Below, in pieces: positions 55,455 through 63,873 of a stretch of DNA of 64,000 bases (positions within the stretch are counted from its first letter, which is position 1; each line of letters starts with the position of its first letter). The DNA lies in contig CAZTUB010000022.1 in the NCBI GenBank assembly GCA_964615905.1, forward strand, positions 1 to 64,000, given 5' to 3'. Position numbers and translations under genes: made by a program. The notes under the pieces are model-generated. The model had not been told where the DNA came from, searched no databases, and worked only from the letters and a program-made list of their open reading frames with translations. The DNA comes from DATLMR01 sp964615905 (GTDB lineage: Bacteria; Acidobacteriota; Blastocatellia; UBA7656).

Positions 55455-55488
55455 CCTGCTCAGAGCGTCTAAGACGGAGCGAAAAGCC

Positions 55489-57507
55489 ATGATTCGATTC
55501 GATCAGGAATTGTGCAGGGATGTGAAAGCGGCCTCCGAGCGCGAATGGCTTGAAACAAACGGGCTCGGCGGGTTTGCGTCGTCAACTATAACGGGGCTGA
55601 ACACGCGACGCTATCACGGGCTGCTCGTTGCCGCCACAAACCCGCCTGTTGGACGAACGGCGCTGCTCGCGAAGCTTGAAGAGACGCTCGTGATCGAAGG
55701 CCGACGCTACGATCTTTCAGCCAACCGGTACGAGGGAGCGATTCATCCGCAGGGGTATCAATACCTCAAAGAGTTTCGACTCGATCCCTTCCCCGTCTTC
55801 TCATACGAAATCGACGGAATTGAGATCGAAAAGTCGGTCTTCATGATTTATGGCGAGAACAGCACGGGCGTTCAATATAAAGCTCGATGCGCGGGTGAGC
55901 GTAGATGTTTTCTTGAAGTGCGGCCCTTGATCGCATTTCGCGATTATCACGGCACAACGCACGAAAACGCTGTGCTCAACCCTTCCGTCATGATCGAACG
56001 CGGCCTTGCGAGTGTCGCCCCTTATGAAGGACTGCCCACCCTCTATCTCGCTCACGACGCGGGGGAAGTTGATCCACAGGGTTACTGGTATCGCAATTTC
56101 GAATACGAACAGGAGCGCGAGCGGGGACTCGATTTCAAAGAAGACCTCTTCTCTCCCCTCGCTTTGAAGTTCGATCTGAGATTTGATTCAAAGACCGCCG
56201 CGCAAGCTTCAATCATAGCTTCGATTGAGCGACGCGAGGCGAGCGATGCGGAGCGCGTCAGGCGAGATGAGATCGAGCGACGAAAGGCTATAGCGGCGTC
56301 CGCTCCAAACGAAGACAGTCTTGTTCAGGCGCTGGTCACGGCAGCCGATCAATATCTGGTGGCGCGCGGTACCTATAACACGATCATCGCCGGCTATCAC
56401 TGGTTCGGCGATTGGGGCAGGGACACGATGATTGCGCTGCCCGGTCTTACGCTCGTCACCGGTCGCCGAGAGATCGCAAAGAGCATCCTGCTCGAATTCG
56501 CTCGGCACATCGACAGGGGGATGTTGCCCAACCGGTTTCCCGACGCGGGTGAGAAGCCCGAATACAACACGGTTGACGCAACGCTCTGGTATTTTGAAGC
56601 CGTTCGCGCCCTGCTCGACTACACGAACGATTACGAATTCGTGAAAGAGAATCTGTACGCGGTGCTGGTTGACATCATCGATTGGCACACGCGAGGCACG
56701 CGGTTCGGCATTCGCGTCGATGCGGACGGCCTGCTCGCTTCGGGCGAAGAAGGCGCGCAGTTGACCTGGATGGATGCAAAGGTCAGCGATTATGTGGTGA
56801 CGCCTCGGCGGGGCAAGCCTGTTGAGATTCAGGCGCTGTGGTATAACGCGCTGCGGGTCATCGGAGAGCTTGCGCGCGAGTTCGGTGATGCGCCAAACCA
56901 GAAGCGCTACGGCGAAATGGCCGCCCAGGCGAAGCGTGGTTTTAATGCTCAATTCTGGAATGAAGAAGCGATGTGTCTATACGACGTTGTCGAGGGTGAG
57001 AAGCGCGATGCGTCGATCAGGCCAAATCAAATATTTGCTGTGAGTCTTCCCTACACCATGCTGTCGCGCGAAAAAGCAAAGCGCGTCGTAGCCGTAGTCG
57101 AGCGAGAGTTGCTCACGCCTTTTGGACTTAGGAGCCTTGCGCCGACAGACCCGCAATACATCGGCCGCTACGAAGGCGACGGCTGGGAACGCGATATTGC
57201 TTATCATCAGGGAACTGTGTGGGCGTGGTTGATGGGGCCGTTTATCACCGCTTACGTCAAAGTCAACGGGGAGAACGTCGGCCGCTCAAACCGAGCGCGA
57301 GCACGCGCAACAGAATGGCTCGCGGGTTTTCAAGATCATTTGAGTGACGCAGGGTTAGGCCATATCTCGGAGATATTCGACGCCGATAGTCCGCACAGGC
57401 CACGCGGTTGTATAGCGCAGGCATGGAGCGTGGCAGAATTGCTTCGCGCCTCGGTAGAGGACGTCTTCTGCATAAAGCCATCCAGATTCCTGTCTAGGCC
57501 TGCCTAG
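55489..57507 (+). CDS. Amylo-alpha-1,6-glucosidase / glycogen debranching enzyme
   Basis: The 672-residue enzyme starts with the N-terminal glycogen-debranching domain (EWLETNGLGGFASSTITGLNTRRYHGLLVA). Its C-terminal (alpha/alpha)6 catalytic domain begins near residue 290: GYHWFGDWGRDTMIALPGLTLVTGRREIA, GMLPNRFPDAGEKPEYNTVDATLWYFEAV and LASGEEGAQLTWMDAK, with catalytic acids in DWGRD and the later GWERDIAYHQGTVWAWLMGPF. It removes alpha-1,6 branch glucose. No signal peptide. It lies 34 bases after the glucose dehydrogenase gene, so branch removal and glucose oxidation are coupled here. Confidence 0.92.
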   Translation: MIRFDQELCRDVKAASEREWLETNGLGGFASSTITGLNTRRYHGLLVAATNPPVGRTALLAKLEETLVIEGRRYDLSANRYEGAIHPQGYQYLKEFRLDPFPVFSYEIDGIEIEKSVFMIYGENSTGVQYKARCAGERRCFLEVRPLIAFRDYHGTTHENAVLNPSVMIERGLASVAPYEGLPTLYLAHDAGEVDPQGYWYRNFEYEQERERGLDFKEDLFSPLALKFDLRFDSKTAAQASIIASIERREASDAERVRRDEIERRKAIAASAPNEDSLVQALVTAADQYLVARGTYNTIIAGYHWFGDWGRDTMIALPGLTLVTGRREIAKSILLEFARHIDRGMLPNRFPDAGEKPEYNTVDATLWYFEAVRALLDYTNDYEFVKENLYAVLVDIIDWHTRGTRFGIRVDADGLLASGEEGAQLTWMDAKVSDYVVTPRRGKPVEIQALWYNALRVIGELAREFGDAPNQKRYGEMAAQAKRGFNAQFWNEEAMCLYDVVEGEKRDASIRPNQIFAVSLPYTMLSREKAKRVVAVVERELLTPFGLRSLAPTDPQYIGRYEGDGWERDIAYHQGTVWAWLMGPFITAYVKVNGENVGRSNRARARATEWLAGFQDHLSDAGLGHISEIFDADSPHRPRGCIAQAWSVAELLRASVEDVFCIKPSRFLSRPA

Positions 57508-57630
57508 TGTCGAATAATTCATCCTGCCAACGATTCCGGGGAATATTCTTCAAGACTTCAGGAATTGTACTAGTGAGAGGCACGATAAAATGGGCTACTC
57601 TCATACCAAACCTGTTAAGGAGATATTCAG

Positions 57631-58128
57631 ATGCAAAGGCGCACAATTATAGCCTTATTTGTTCTGGTGGTGGCTGGAGTCGCATGGTACCTGTTTCGTC
57701 CGGAGCAACTGCTGATCAATAAGAGGGTGAGTGAAAATCTTCCGGCCACCGCAAACGCAGAAGCAAATTCGACCGGAGCCGATAGAGTCCTGCTCGAAGG
57801 ACAATTCCATGATGTTTCTCATAAAGGCAGCGGGCAAGCGACCGTTCACCACCTGGCGGATGGAAAGCGATTGTTGCGATTCACCGATTTCGAGACATCG
57901 AATGGTCCGGATGTTCGCGTCTACCTTGTCGCCGCACAGGATGCTGCCGACAGTGAAACCGTCAAACAAAGAGGCTTTATCGAGCTGGGCCCGCTAAAGG
58001 GGAACATCGGCGATCAGAACTACGATCTTCCTGAAGAGGTCGATTTAAACAAGTACAGGGCAGTCACTATCTGGTGTCGGCGCTTCGGGGTCAATTTCGC
58101 CACCGCGCCGCTTATGCCTCGTTCCTAG
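57631..58128 (+). CDS. DM13-domain membrane-anchored protein
   Basis: The 165-residue protein has an N-terminal membrane anchor (IIALFVLVVAGVAWYLF) and an extracytoplasmic DM13 domain: LLEGQFHDVSHKGSGQATVHHLADGKRLLRFTDFETSNGPDVRVYL, ending with DLNKYRAVTIWCRRFGVNFATAPL. The single conserved Cys in WCRRF is the proposed redox centre of DM13 domains. AAGGAG precedes ATG 57631. It stands alone between operons. Confidence 0.88.
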   Translation: MQRRTIIALFVLVVAGVAWYLFRPEQLLINKRVSENLPATANAEANSTGADRVLLEGQFHDVSHKGSGQATVHHLADGKRLLRFTDFETSNGPDVRVYLVAAQDAADSETVKQRGFIELGPLKGNIGDQNYDLPEEVDLNKYRAVTIWCRRFGVNFATAPLMPRS

Positions 58129-58254
58129 CCTGAAGGCGCATGGGCACTCTTGCAATCAGTCCTTTTACCAGGACACGGGCTGGATGGCAGATGAAATATC
58201 TACTCCAGCTCTTCCCCTCTCTAGCCTCGGTATATCAAGCATAGGGAATGGCGT

Positions 58255-59130
58255 ATGAACGTGATCAATTTTGAACAGAGCCGTTGCAGGAAGATTCAGA
58301 CCCTTTTGGATTCATACTTGAAGAAGGAGCTCCCGGTCGAGACAACACGCAATCTGCTGAGTCACATTGAGAAATGCTCGAACTGTCTGCAAGCTCTCGA
58401 ACTTCGGCGGCGGGCGAAAGACCGTCTGAGGGCTGCGGTCCTTAGAGAGCAGGTCCCTATAAACTTGCAAGAGAAGATCAGAGACACCATCCGCAATGAT
58501 TCTTCATCACGGTGGACACAATGGCTGCTTGTTGCGGCGGCGACTATAGCTCTGACGGCAGCAGGCACGGCGGCGCTGCAATTATGGAAAGGTTACTCGC
58601 CAGCAAGCTCTGAGTTAATGGCTTATCGAAATGATCCCGACACGCAGATCTTGAAGATCGGCTTTGATAATCACATGCATTGCGCTGTCGATAAGGGGTT
58701 CGCCAAGCGCCGGTTCGCTGAAGAGGAGATGTATGCGCAGCTTGGCCCGGATTTCGGTAATCTGGTAGCGATGGTTAAAGCTAGGCCGACCGACGCTTTT
58801 GAGCTGATAGTTGCCCATCGATGCAGGTTTCAAGGGCGTGAATTTGATCATCTGATACTGAAGGGTCAACAAACAGCCATTTCACTTGTCCTTACGAAAA
58901 ATGACGGCCAATCTTTCTCCAGGCGAGGGGCTGCGGAAGCCTCGCAATCATCCGCTGTTGCTCTTTATGAAGCGAGCTTTAGAAATATTGAAGTAACCGG
59001 CTTTGAGACGGGTGATTATCTCGCTTTCGTAGTTTCAGACCTTGGCCGAGAGAGTAACCGTCAATTTGCTTCTACAATGGCTCACATCCTATGCGACTTT
59101 ATTATTGAGTCAGAAAGAATAACGGGTTGA
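58255..59130 (+). CDS. Membrane-anchored zinc-finger anti-sigma-like protein
   Basis: The 291-residue protein begins with a zinc-finger anti-sigma domain (SRCRKIQTLLDSYLKKELPVETTRNLLSHIEKCSNCLQAL, His and CxxC near 37-45). A transmembrane helix follows (WLLVAAATIALTAAGTAALQLW near 85-105), then a large extracytoplasmic part of unknown fold with a conserved HMHCAVDKGFAKRRF segment. It fits an anti-sigma factor that holds a sigma factor at the membrane. No sigma gene is adjacent; the ECF gene at 47655 lies 10 kb upstream. Confidence 0.78.
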   Translation: MNVINFEQSRCRKIQTLLDSYLKKELPVETTRNLLSHIEKCSNCLQALELRRRAKDRLRAAVLREQVPINLQEKIRDTIRNDSSSRWTQWLLVAAATIALTAAGTAALQLWKGYSPASSELMAYRNDPDTQILKIGFDNHMHCAVDKGFAKRRFAEEEMYAQLGPDFGNLVAMVKARPTDAFELIVAHRCRFQGREFDHLILKGQQTAISLVLTKNDGQSFSRRGAAEASQSSAVALYEASFRNIEVTGFETGDYLAFVVSDLGRESNRQFASTMAHILCDFIIESERITG

Positions 59131-59251
59131 CCAGGCGACTTATAAGCTTTGCTGGCTAAGATTCTTTAAATTTCGGCAATATTTAGAGTTGATTATGGAA
59201 TTTTGCTACCCAGCTCAAATTAAAACTGCCCCCCCTCCCCTTGAATAATTC

Positions 59252-59280
59252 TTGATAATAAAAACTACCTGTGATATAAG
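59252..59280 (+). promoter_or_regulatory. Sigma-70-type promoter of the AAA ATPase module
   Basis: TTGATA (59252-59257) and TATAAG (59275-59280) with a 17-base spacer, about 45 bases upstream of the AAA ATPase start. Predicted to serve the following two genes. Confidence 0.5.
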
Positions 59281-59327
59281 CAGCCTCTACCCAGGCCCCC
59301 GAACCCTTAAATATGAGGAGGCTCGCT

Positions 59328-60194
59328 GTGAAAGCGTACAAGTTCTTTGGTTTACGTGAGAACTGCTTTGCGCCCAGCCCGAACCCACGATATCTCCATC
59401 TAACAGACCAGACAAACGCTTGCTTGTTTAAATGCAAGTTTGTTATTGAAGAGCGCCAGGGGTTGAGTGCCATAATCGGCAAAATCGGGTATGGTAAAAC
59501 ATCGGTTTTGCGTGAGATAGTCAACAGCTACATCGACGATCCCACTTACAGGATCGCCATGGTTCCAAACGGCAGCTTCCCTTCTGAAATGCAGCTGGCC
59601 AAGACGATATCGGGCGAGCTTGGCCTCGCGGCCCGCCGCTCGCTCGTTGCACAGATCACAGAAATTCGAGATTACGCGCTCTCAATTTATGCTGAAGGCG
59701 GCAATATCGTTTTGATCATCGATGAGGCTCAAAATTTGAAAGGAGCCCAGTTCGACTTTCTCCGCGAATTGCTTAATTTCGAGACGAATGAGAGCAAGAC
59801 TATTCAGATCATCATCGCAGGTCAGCCGGAGATTGAGAATAAATTGGCTACCAAGCCCGCGCTCGTTTCTCGCATTATCCTCACAAACTATTTAGATACT
59901 TTCACTTACGAGGATATGTGCGGCGCACTCGATCACCGCGTCCGGGTGGCGGGCGGACTCGATGCTCGTGGAATATTTGAAGAGTCAGCATTAAAAGCGC
60001 TTTACCTGGCCTCGCGAGGCGTTCCGCGCGAGATTATAAAGCTAGCGAATGCGGCGCTTCTTCTCGGAGCGGTAAATCATATCCAGCCACTTAACGACGA
60101 GTTAATCAAGCTCGCAGCAGACAATATTCTTTCTTCGGAGCATAAAGATGAGCAGCAAGAAACCGCTGAACTTCGCGCAGGCGCTGCGAGCTAG
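59328..60194 (+). CDS. AAA ATPase of the ExeA/TniB-like type
   Basis: The 288-residue ATPase has an N-terminal YKFFGLRENCFAPSPNPRYLHLT signature, Walker A GKIGYGKT (51-58), Walker B IVLIIDEAQ (about 127-135), an arginine-rich sensor region and a helical lid; sequence style is that of ExeA and transposition helpers such as TniB/TnsC. These proteins load onto DNA or membranes and act with a partner. GTG 59328 is preferred because GAGGAGG lies six bases upstream; an ATG at 59313 sits in that ribosome site. Its end overlaps the next gene by 47 bases, implying coupled expression with the ribbon-helix-helix protein. Confidence 0.82.
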   Translation: MKAYKFFGLRENCFAPSPNPRYLHLTDQTNACLFKCKFVIEERQGLSAIIGKIGYGKTSVLREIVNSYIDDPTYRIAMVPNGSFPSEMQLAKTISGELGLAARRSLVAQITEIRDYALSIYAEGGNIVLIIDEAQNLKGAQFDFLRELLNFETNESKTIQIIIAGQPEIENKLATKPALVSRIILTNYLDTFTYEDMCGALDHRVRVAGGLDARGIFEESALKALYLASRGVPREIIKLANAALLLGAVNHIQPLNDELIKLAADNILSSEHKDEQQETAELRAGAAS

Positions 60195-61179
60195 GCCGGG
60201 AAAGGCCGAAGAGAGTGTACCTGATTCGGAGCCTTCACAGGCTAAGCCATTGCTCTCTCTATCTCACTCAACCAGCGCGGCCGTCGCCGATAAAGCCTCT
60301 CATAACGAACAGGACGATCAAACAGAAATCGAGGATTCGGTGGCTGGCCACCCAAAAAACAACCAGGAAGTGGCCAGCCACCCAGCCACCCAGCCACCCA
60401 GCCACCCAGCCACCAGAGGCCCTGTGGCCAGCCACCCAGCCACCCAGCCACCCATTCAAGATAAATTAATTGAGTGGCCAGCCACCGATCAAAAAAATCA
60501 GGAGTTGATCTATAAAAAAGACTATTCCAGAATGCCTTCGCGCTGGGGGAAAAAGGACGCAACTTATAGAATCAACGATAAAACTAAAGCCGATTTCGAT
60601 GCGCGGTACGGGGGGCAGAGAAGCGCGATTATCGAAGATTTTATCACTTCACTACTAGGTGGCCAGCCACCCAGCCACCCAATAATCAGAGAGTGGTGGC
60701 TGGCCACCCAATCACCCAGCCACCCAGCCACCCAGCCACATGATTTGATGATTGATGATGATGATAGTGAAGAGAGAATTAACTCACCATCATCAGTCAT
60801 CAATCATCAAATAGGTGGCCAGCCACCCAGCCACCCAGCCACCCATGAGGAAGATGAAATTCTTTTTTTCTGGTCGAAGTGGACTCGGAATGTGATCAAA
60901 GATTCCGACAGGGTGGCGCGGGAATTAGTGCGAGACGTACCGCCGGCGGTTTGCAAAGCAGCTATCCTTGTGGCCTTTCATCGGGCGAAGCGAAAAATTA
61001 ACTCGTTCAATTTTTTCGTAGAAGAGATCCGCTTCACATACGAGACGACTCCCGAAGTTACCGACGAGTACTGCCGCGCGGCGATCTACGCCATTGGGCG
61101 TGATCGCGGGCTGCAATTTATCCCTGAGGAAGAACGAGGCTGGGTAGAGGCGGCCCTGAAGGCAAGAGGGAAGCTATAG
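60148..61179 (+). CDS. Ribbon-helix-helix DNA-binding protein with in-frame octamer arrays
   Basis: The 343-residue protein has a ribbon-helix-helix-like segment, DATYRINDKTKADFDARYGGQRSAIIEDFITSLL (about 137-172), the DNA-binding fold used by partition and plasmid-copy-control proteins. The C-terminal ~110 residues are helical and unfamiliar. Three stretches of the protein (around 65-115, 170-200 and 220-235) are low-complexity SHPATQPP-type repeats caused by GTGGC/CAGCCACC DNA arrays. ATG 60148 lies eight bases after CGGAG and inside the end of the ATPase gene. Context suggests a DNA-binding partner of the ATPase, perhaps recognising the arrays in its own gene. No known family fits the full length. 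Confidence 0.72.
   Translation: MSSKKPLNFAQALRARPGKAEESVPDSEPSQAKPLLSLSHSTSAAVADKASHNEQDDQTEIEDSVAGHPKNNQEVASHPATQPPSHPATRGPVASHPATQPPIQDKLIEWPATDQKNQELIYKKDYSRMPSRWGKKDATYRINDKTKADFDARYGGQRSAIIEDFITSLLGGQPPSHPIIREWWLATQSPSHPATQPHDLMIDDDDSEERINSPSSVINHQIGGQPPSHPATHEEDEILFFWSKWTRNVIKDSDRVARELVRDVPPAVCKAAILVAFHRAKRKINSFNFFVEEIRFTYETTPEVTDEYCRAAIYAIGRDRGLQFIPEEERGWVEAALKARGKL
60339..60844. repeat. Seven clusters of GTGGC + (CAGCCACC)n
   Basis: Five forward clusters start with GTGGC followed by 5, 3, 1, 2 and 3 tandem copies of the octamer CAGCCACC, at 60370, 60424, 60474, 60659 and 60815. Two inverted copies (GGTGGCTGGCCAC) lie at 60339 and 60695, the latter followed by two more forward octamers. 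Each head gives a near-palindrome GTGGC-NN-GCCAC. The forward clusters fall in all three reading frames relative to the host gene (start differences of 104, 289 and 445 from the first), yet no stop codon is introduced. Confidence 0.95.
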
Positions 61180-61206
61180 GAGGAGCCAGTGGAGATTAAA
61201 AGGAAA

Positions 61207-61311
61207 CGTTTCACGGCGTTTCACGACTGCTTTAATTATTGTAAAGAAGAGAAATATCGCCTTTGAGCGAATGAGTATAGAGATATTTCCGATAATAATA
61301 TTTTTCGGAAA
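61207..61311. promoter_or_regulatory. Repeat-rich gap before the recombinase gene
   Basis: Within 105 bases lie a direct repeat CGTTTCACG (61207-61215, 61217-61225), an inverted pair GAAATATC (61251-61258) / GATATTTC (61282-61289) and an inverted pair TTTCCGA (61286-61292) / TCGGAAA (61305-61311). The last, with a 12-base AT-rich centre, resembles a recombinase core site; all could also be operators. It may contain the recombinase promoter. Confidence 0.5.
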
Positions 61312-61335
61312 AATCAAAACCCGCATGAGTTGCTG

Positions 61336-62304
61336 ATGACCACAGATAATCTAACTTTGACCGCTACGAAAGACGCAGGCGCGCCCGCCAAATTCGATAT
61401 AGGGCTTGCAAAGAGATTTAGTGAAAAGTCTATCTCTGAGCATACTCGCAGAGCTTATCAAAGAGTCGTGCGCGAATTCTTCTTATTCGTGGGAGACATT
61501 CACCCGTTTCAGGTCACTCCTGAGCAGGTATTGAGCTTTAGAGACGCTGAACGCGCCGGGCGGAAAAGACCGGCTACAATAGCGTTCAAGCTTGCTGTAG
61601 TGCGCTCGTTTTTCGAGTACCTGCGCGCTGCCGGGCTTATCAATCTCAACCCGGCATCAACAAAATTGGTTTCTCCGCCGGAGGTCCAAATCGAGGGCGC
61701 GGGCCGCGCCCTTACACCGAAAGAGGTGAGCCATCTACTGGCGGGGCCTGATCGCGCCAAGCCGGAAGGTGCCAGAGATTATGCGATCATGGTTGTGATG
61801 CTAAGGACATCTCTGCGCGTCAGTGAGGTCTGCTCGCTAAAGGTTTCGTCCATAAAATGGAGTCAGGGTCGATGGCTGATAAGGTTTAAGGTCAAAGGCG
61901 GGAGGGAGCGCACCCTGCCGCTGCCTGCCGAAGTAAAAAAAGCGATAGATGAATACCTGGTTCTCGACCGGCAGAGGCGAAAGGTGTTACTGAGCGACGG
62001 GGAAGAGGCCTTCTTGTTTCAACCCCACACGAATTACCGCACGCTGGAGTTTGATAAGCCGCTCTCGACAAGAATGGTCTGGAACATAGTTTCGCGGTGG
62101 GCAGATTATGGTGCGATAGGGAAAGTCGCGCCACACGACCTGAGGCGGACTGCGATCACAAAAGCATTGGACCAGGGTCTAAGCTACCGCCAGGTGCAGA
62201 TGATGAGCGGGCATAAGGACCCCAAGACCGTAATGCGATATGATCACGGCCGAGAAAATCTCGATCTGAATGCGGTGAATTTTCTTAACTACGAGGAATC
62301 TTGA
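61336..62304 (+). CDS. Tyrosine recombinase (XerC/D-like integrase)
   Basis: The 322-residue enzyme has an N-terminal SAM-like core-binding domain (SISEHTRRAYQRVVREFFLFV) and a complete catalytic set: Arg161 in TSLRVSEV, Lys187 in VKGGRER, His267 and Arg270 in HDLRRT, His293 in SGHKDP and nucleophile Tyr302 in MRYDHG. It should cut and rejoin DNA at a specific core site, as XerD or phage integrases do. ATG 61336 is chosen; no clear ribosome site exists, and TTG 61330 is also open. It follows the ribbon-helix-helix gene by 156 bases, and the repeats in that gap could be its substrate. An accessory integrase is as likely as a chromosomal XerD. Confidence 0.9.
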   Translation: MTTDNLTLTATKDAGAPAKFDIGLAKRFSEKSISEHTRRAYQRVVREFFLFVGDIHPFQVTPEQVLSFRDAERAGRKRPATIAFKLAVVRSFFEYLRAAGLINLNPASTKLVSPPEVQIEGAGRALTPKEVSHLLAGPDRAKPEGARDYAIMVVMLRTSLRVSEVCSLKVSSIKWSQGRWLIRFKVKGGRERTLPLPAEVKKAIDEYLVLDRQRRKVLLSDGEEAFLFQPHTNYRTLEFDKPLSTRMVWNIVSRWADYGAIGKVAPHDLRRTAITKALDQGLSYRQVQMMSGHKDPKTVMRYDHGRENLDLNAVNFLNYEES

Positions 62305-62328
62305 TCTCATTTCTCAAAGGAGGACGTA

Positions 62329-63747
62329 ATGCCCTTTGACCCGGCGCGTAAGCTGAAGCGGAGCATCTTCTCGGTCTTGTCTCTTCTCTTGATCGGCTAC
62401 TGGGCTCCGCTGCCTATTTTGGGTCAAGAGACAGCTCTCGACAGGTACATATCGCGGCCCGATCCTGCTTACTCGTGGAAGCTTATCAACACAGTGCCCG
62501 GAGACGGCTATACGGGATTTATAATCGAGCTGACATCGCAAACGTGGCGCAGCGCGGCCGATGTTGACCGGCCTGTATGGAAGCACTGGCTAACGATCAT
62601 CAAGCCTTCTAAAGTCCAAAGCAACAAAGCTCTGCTCTTCATCGGAGGCGGCAGCAACAATGACCCCGCCCCTACTTCGATTTCAGAGCGGTCATTGAGC
62701 TTTGCTCTAGAAACTAACACGGTTGTAGCCGAGCTGGGGATGGTCCCGAATCAACCGATCAGCTTTTCCGACTCAAAGGACAAACGCCGCATAGAAGACG
62801 ATCTAGTTGCATATAGCCGTGTAAAGCAGATCGAATCAGGCGACGATACGTGGCTTGTGAGGCTGGCAATGGTCAAGAGCGGCGTTCGCGCGCTGGACGC
62901 CGTCCAGCAATTCATGGCAAGTGAGGCAGGCGGGCGACTGAAGGTAGATCGGTTCGTAGTTTCAGGAGGTTCAAAAAGGGGCTGGACCACCTGGCTTGTG
63001 GCCGCTGTCGATAAACGCGTCTTTGCGATAATGCCTTCGGTAATTGACGCGTTAAATTCAGAGGCGATCACAAAGCATCATTTCGAAGCATACGGTTTTT
63101 TCTCTCCCGCGCTAAAGGACTACGTCAATCACAAGCTGTTTCCCGATAAGATAGGCACGCCCGAATATCAGCACATACTCGCGATTGAAGACCCGTATAA
63201 TTATCGCGACCGTGACCGGCTGAAGATTCCCAAATACCTCGTGAACGCTTCGGGCGACCAGTTCTTCTTGCCCGATAATTCACAGTTCTACTTCGGCGGG
63301 CTCCGAGGTGAGAAGTATCTGCGGTACGTTCCCAATGCCAAGCATAACCTCGCCGGTACTGACGCGCGTGAAAGTATGCTTGCGTTTTACCAGGCGGTTT
63401 TAAACGGGAAGCGCAGGCCCGAGTTTTCGTGGGAGAAGATGAAAGACGGGTCGATTGTAGTCAAGGTCAAAGATAAGCCCCGGCAGGTAAATCTGTGGCA
63501 GGCGACAAACCCGAAGGCTCGCGATTTTCGAGTTGACGCTATAGGGAATGCGTATACGAGCGCTCAGTTGAAGGAAGAAAAACCTGGAGTTTATGTCGGG
63601 CGAGTCGAGCGGCCGGCGCAGGGGTTCACCGCGTTCTTTGTCGAGCTGGTGTACGACAGCGGCGGCAAGTACCCGTTCAAGTTTACAACCGAAGTGAGTG
63701 TCGTTCCCGATGTTCTGCCTTTCAGCTTCAAACAGGCAAAACCATGA
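62329..63747 (+). CDS. PhoPQ-activated pathogenicity-related (PqaA-like) protein
   Basis: The 472-residue protein has a signal-like N-terminal segment (FSVLSLLLIGYWAPLPIL), then the family features DPAYSWKLINT, IKPSKVQSNKALLFIGGGSNND, and VDRFVVSGGSKRGWTTWL near 206-225, where GGSKRG carries a nucleophile-type Ser of an alpha/beta-hydrolase. The middle IPKYLVNASGDQFFLPDNS and YVPNAKHNL supply Asp and His of the triad. PqaA of Salmonella is PhoPQ-regulated; in Acidobacteriota a role in pathogenesis is not implied. AAAGGAGG precedes ATG 62329 at good spacing. Confidence 0.9.
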   Translation: MPFDPARKLKRSIFSVLSLLLIGYWAPLPILGQETALDRYISRPDPAYSWKLINTVPGDGYTGFIIELTSQTWRSAADVDRPVWKHWLTIIKPSKVQSNKALLFIGGGSNNDPAPTSISERSLSFALETNTVVAELGMVPNQPISFSDSKDKRRIEDDLVAYSRVKQIESGDDTWLVRLAMVKSGVRALDAVQQFMASEAGGRLKVDRFVVSGGSKRGWTTWLVAAVDKRVFAIMPSVIDALNSEAITKHHFEAYGFFSPALKDYVNHKLFPDKIGTPEYQHILAIEDPYNYRDRDRLKIPKYLVNASGDQFFLPDNSQFYFGGLRGEKYLRYVPNAKHNLAGTDARESMLAFYQAVLNGKRRPEFSWEKMKDGSIVVKVKDKPRQVNLWQATNPKARDFRVDAIGNAYTSAQLKEEKPGVYVGRVERPAQGFTAFFVELVYDSGGKYPFKFTTEVSVVPDVLPFSFKQAKP

Positions 63748-63820
63748 ACGTCGATTGTGGAAGAACCGCCCTCTTGCAGAGCGAACTTTTTTGCAGACGA
63801 AGCGTTACCAGGGTAGACGC

Positions 63821-63829
63821 TGATATAAT
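63821..63829 (+). promoter_or_regulatory. Extended -10 promoter before the last gene
   Basis: TGATATAAT at 63821-63829 is a perfect extended -10 element (TG-N-TATAAT). No good -35 is present, which an extended -10 does not need. Transcription would begin about 63836, some 38 bases before the ABC-2 permease start. Confidence 0.6.
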
Positions 63830-63873
63830 CGAAAACGCTTAGCCGTTCGCGCAGTTCGTGCCCAAGAGGTCGA

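Noticed and set aside
60242..60803. Minus-strand open frames rich in WVAGWLGGW across the repeat arrays
   Set aside because: They arise only because the GTGGC/CAGCCACC repeats lack stops on the opposite strand; the plus-strand gene has the ribosome site and a recognisable DNA-binding domain.
60339..60844. Repeat clusters as a CRISPR array
   Set aside because: Units are 8 bases, directly tandem and lie inside a gene; there are no regular unique spacers or cas genes.
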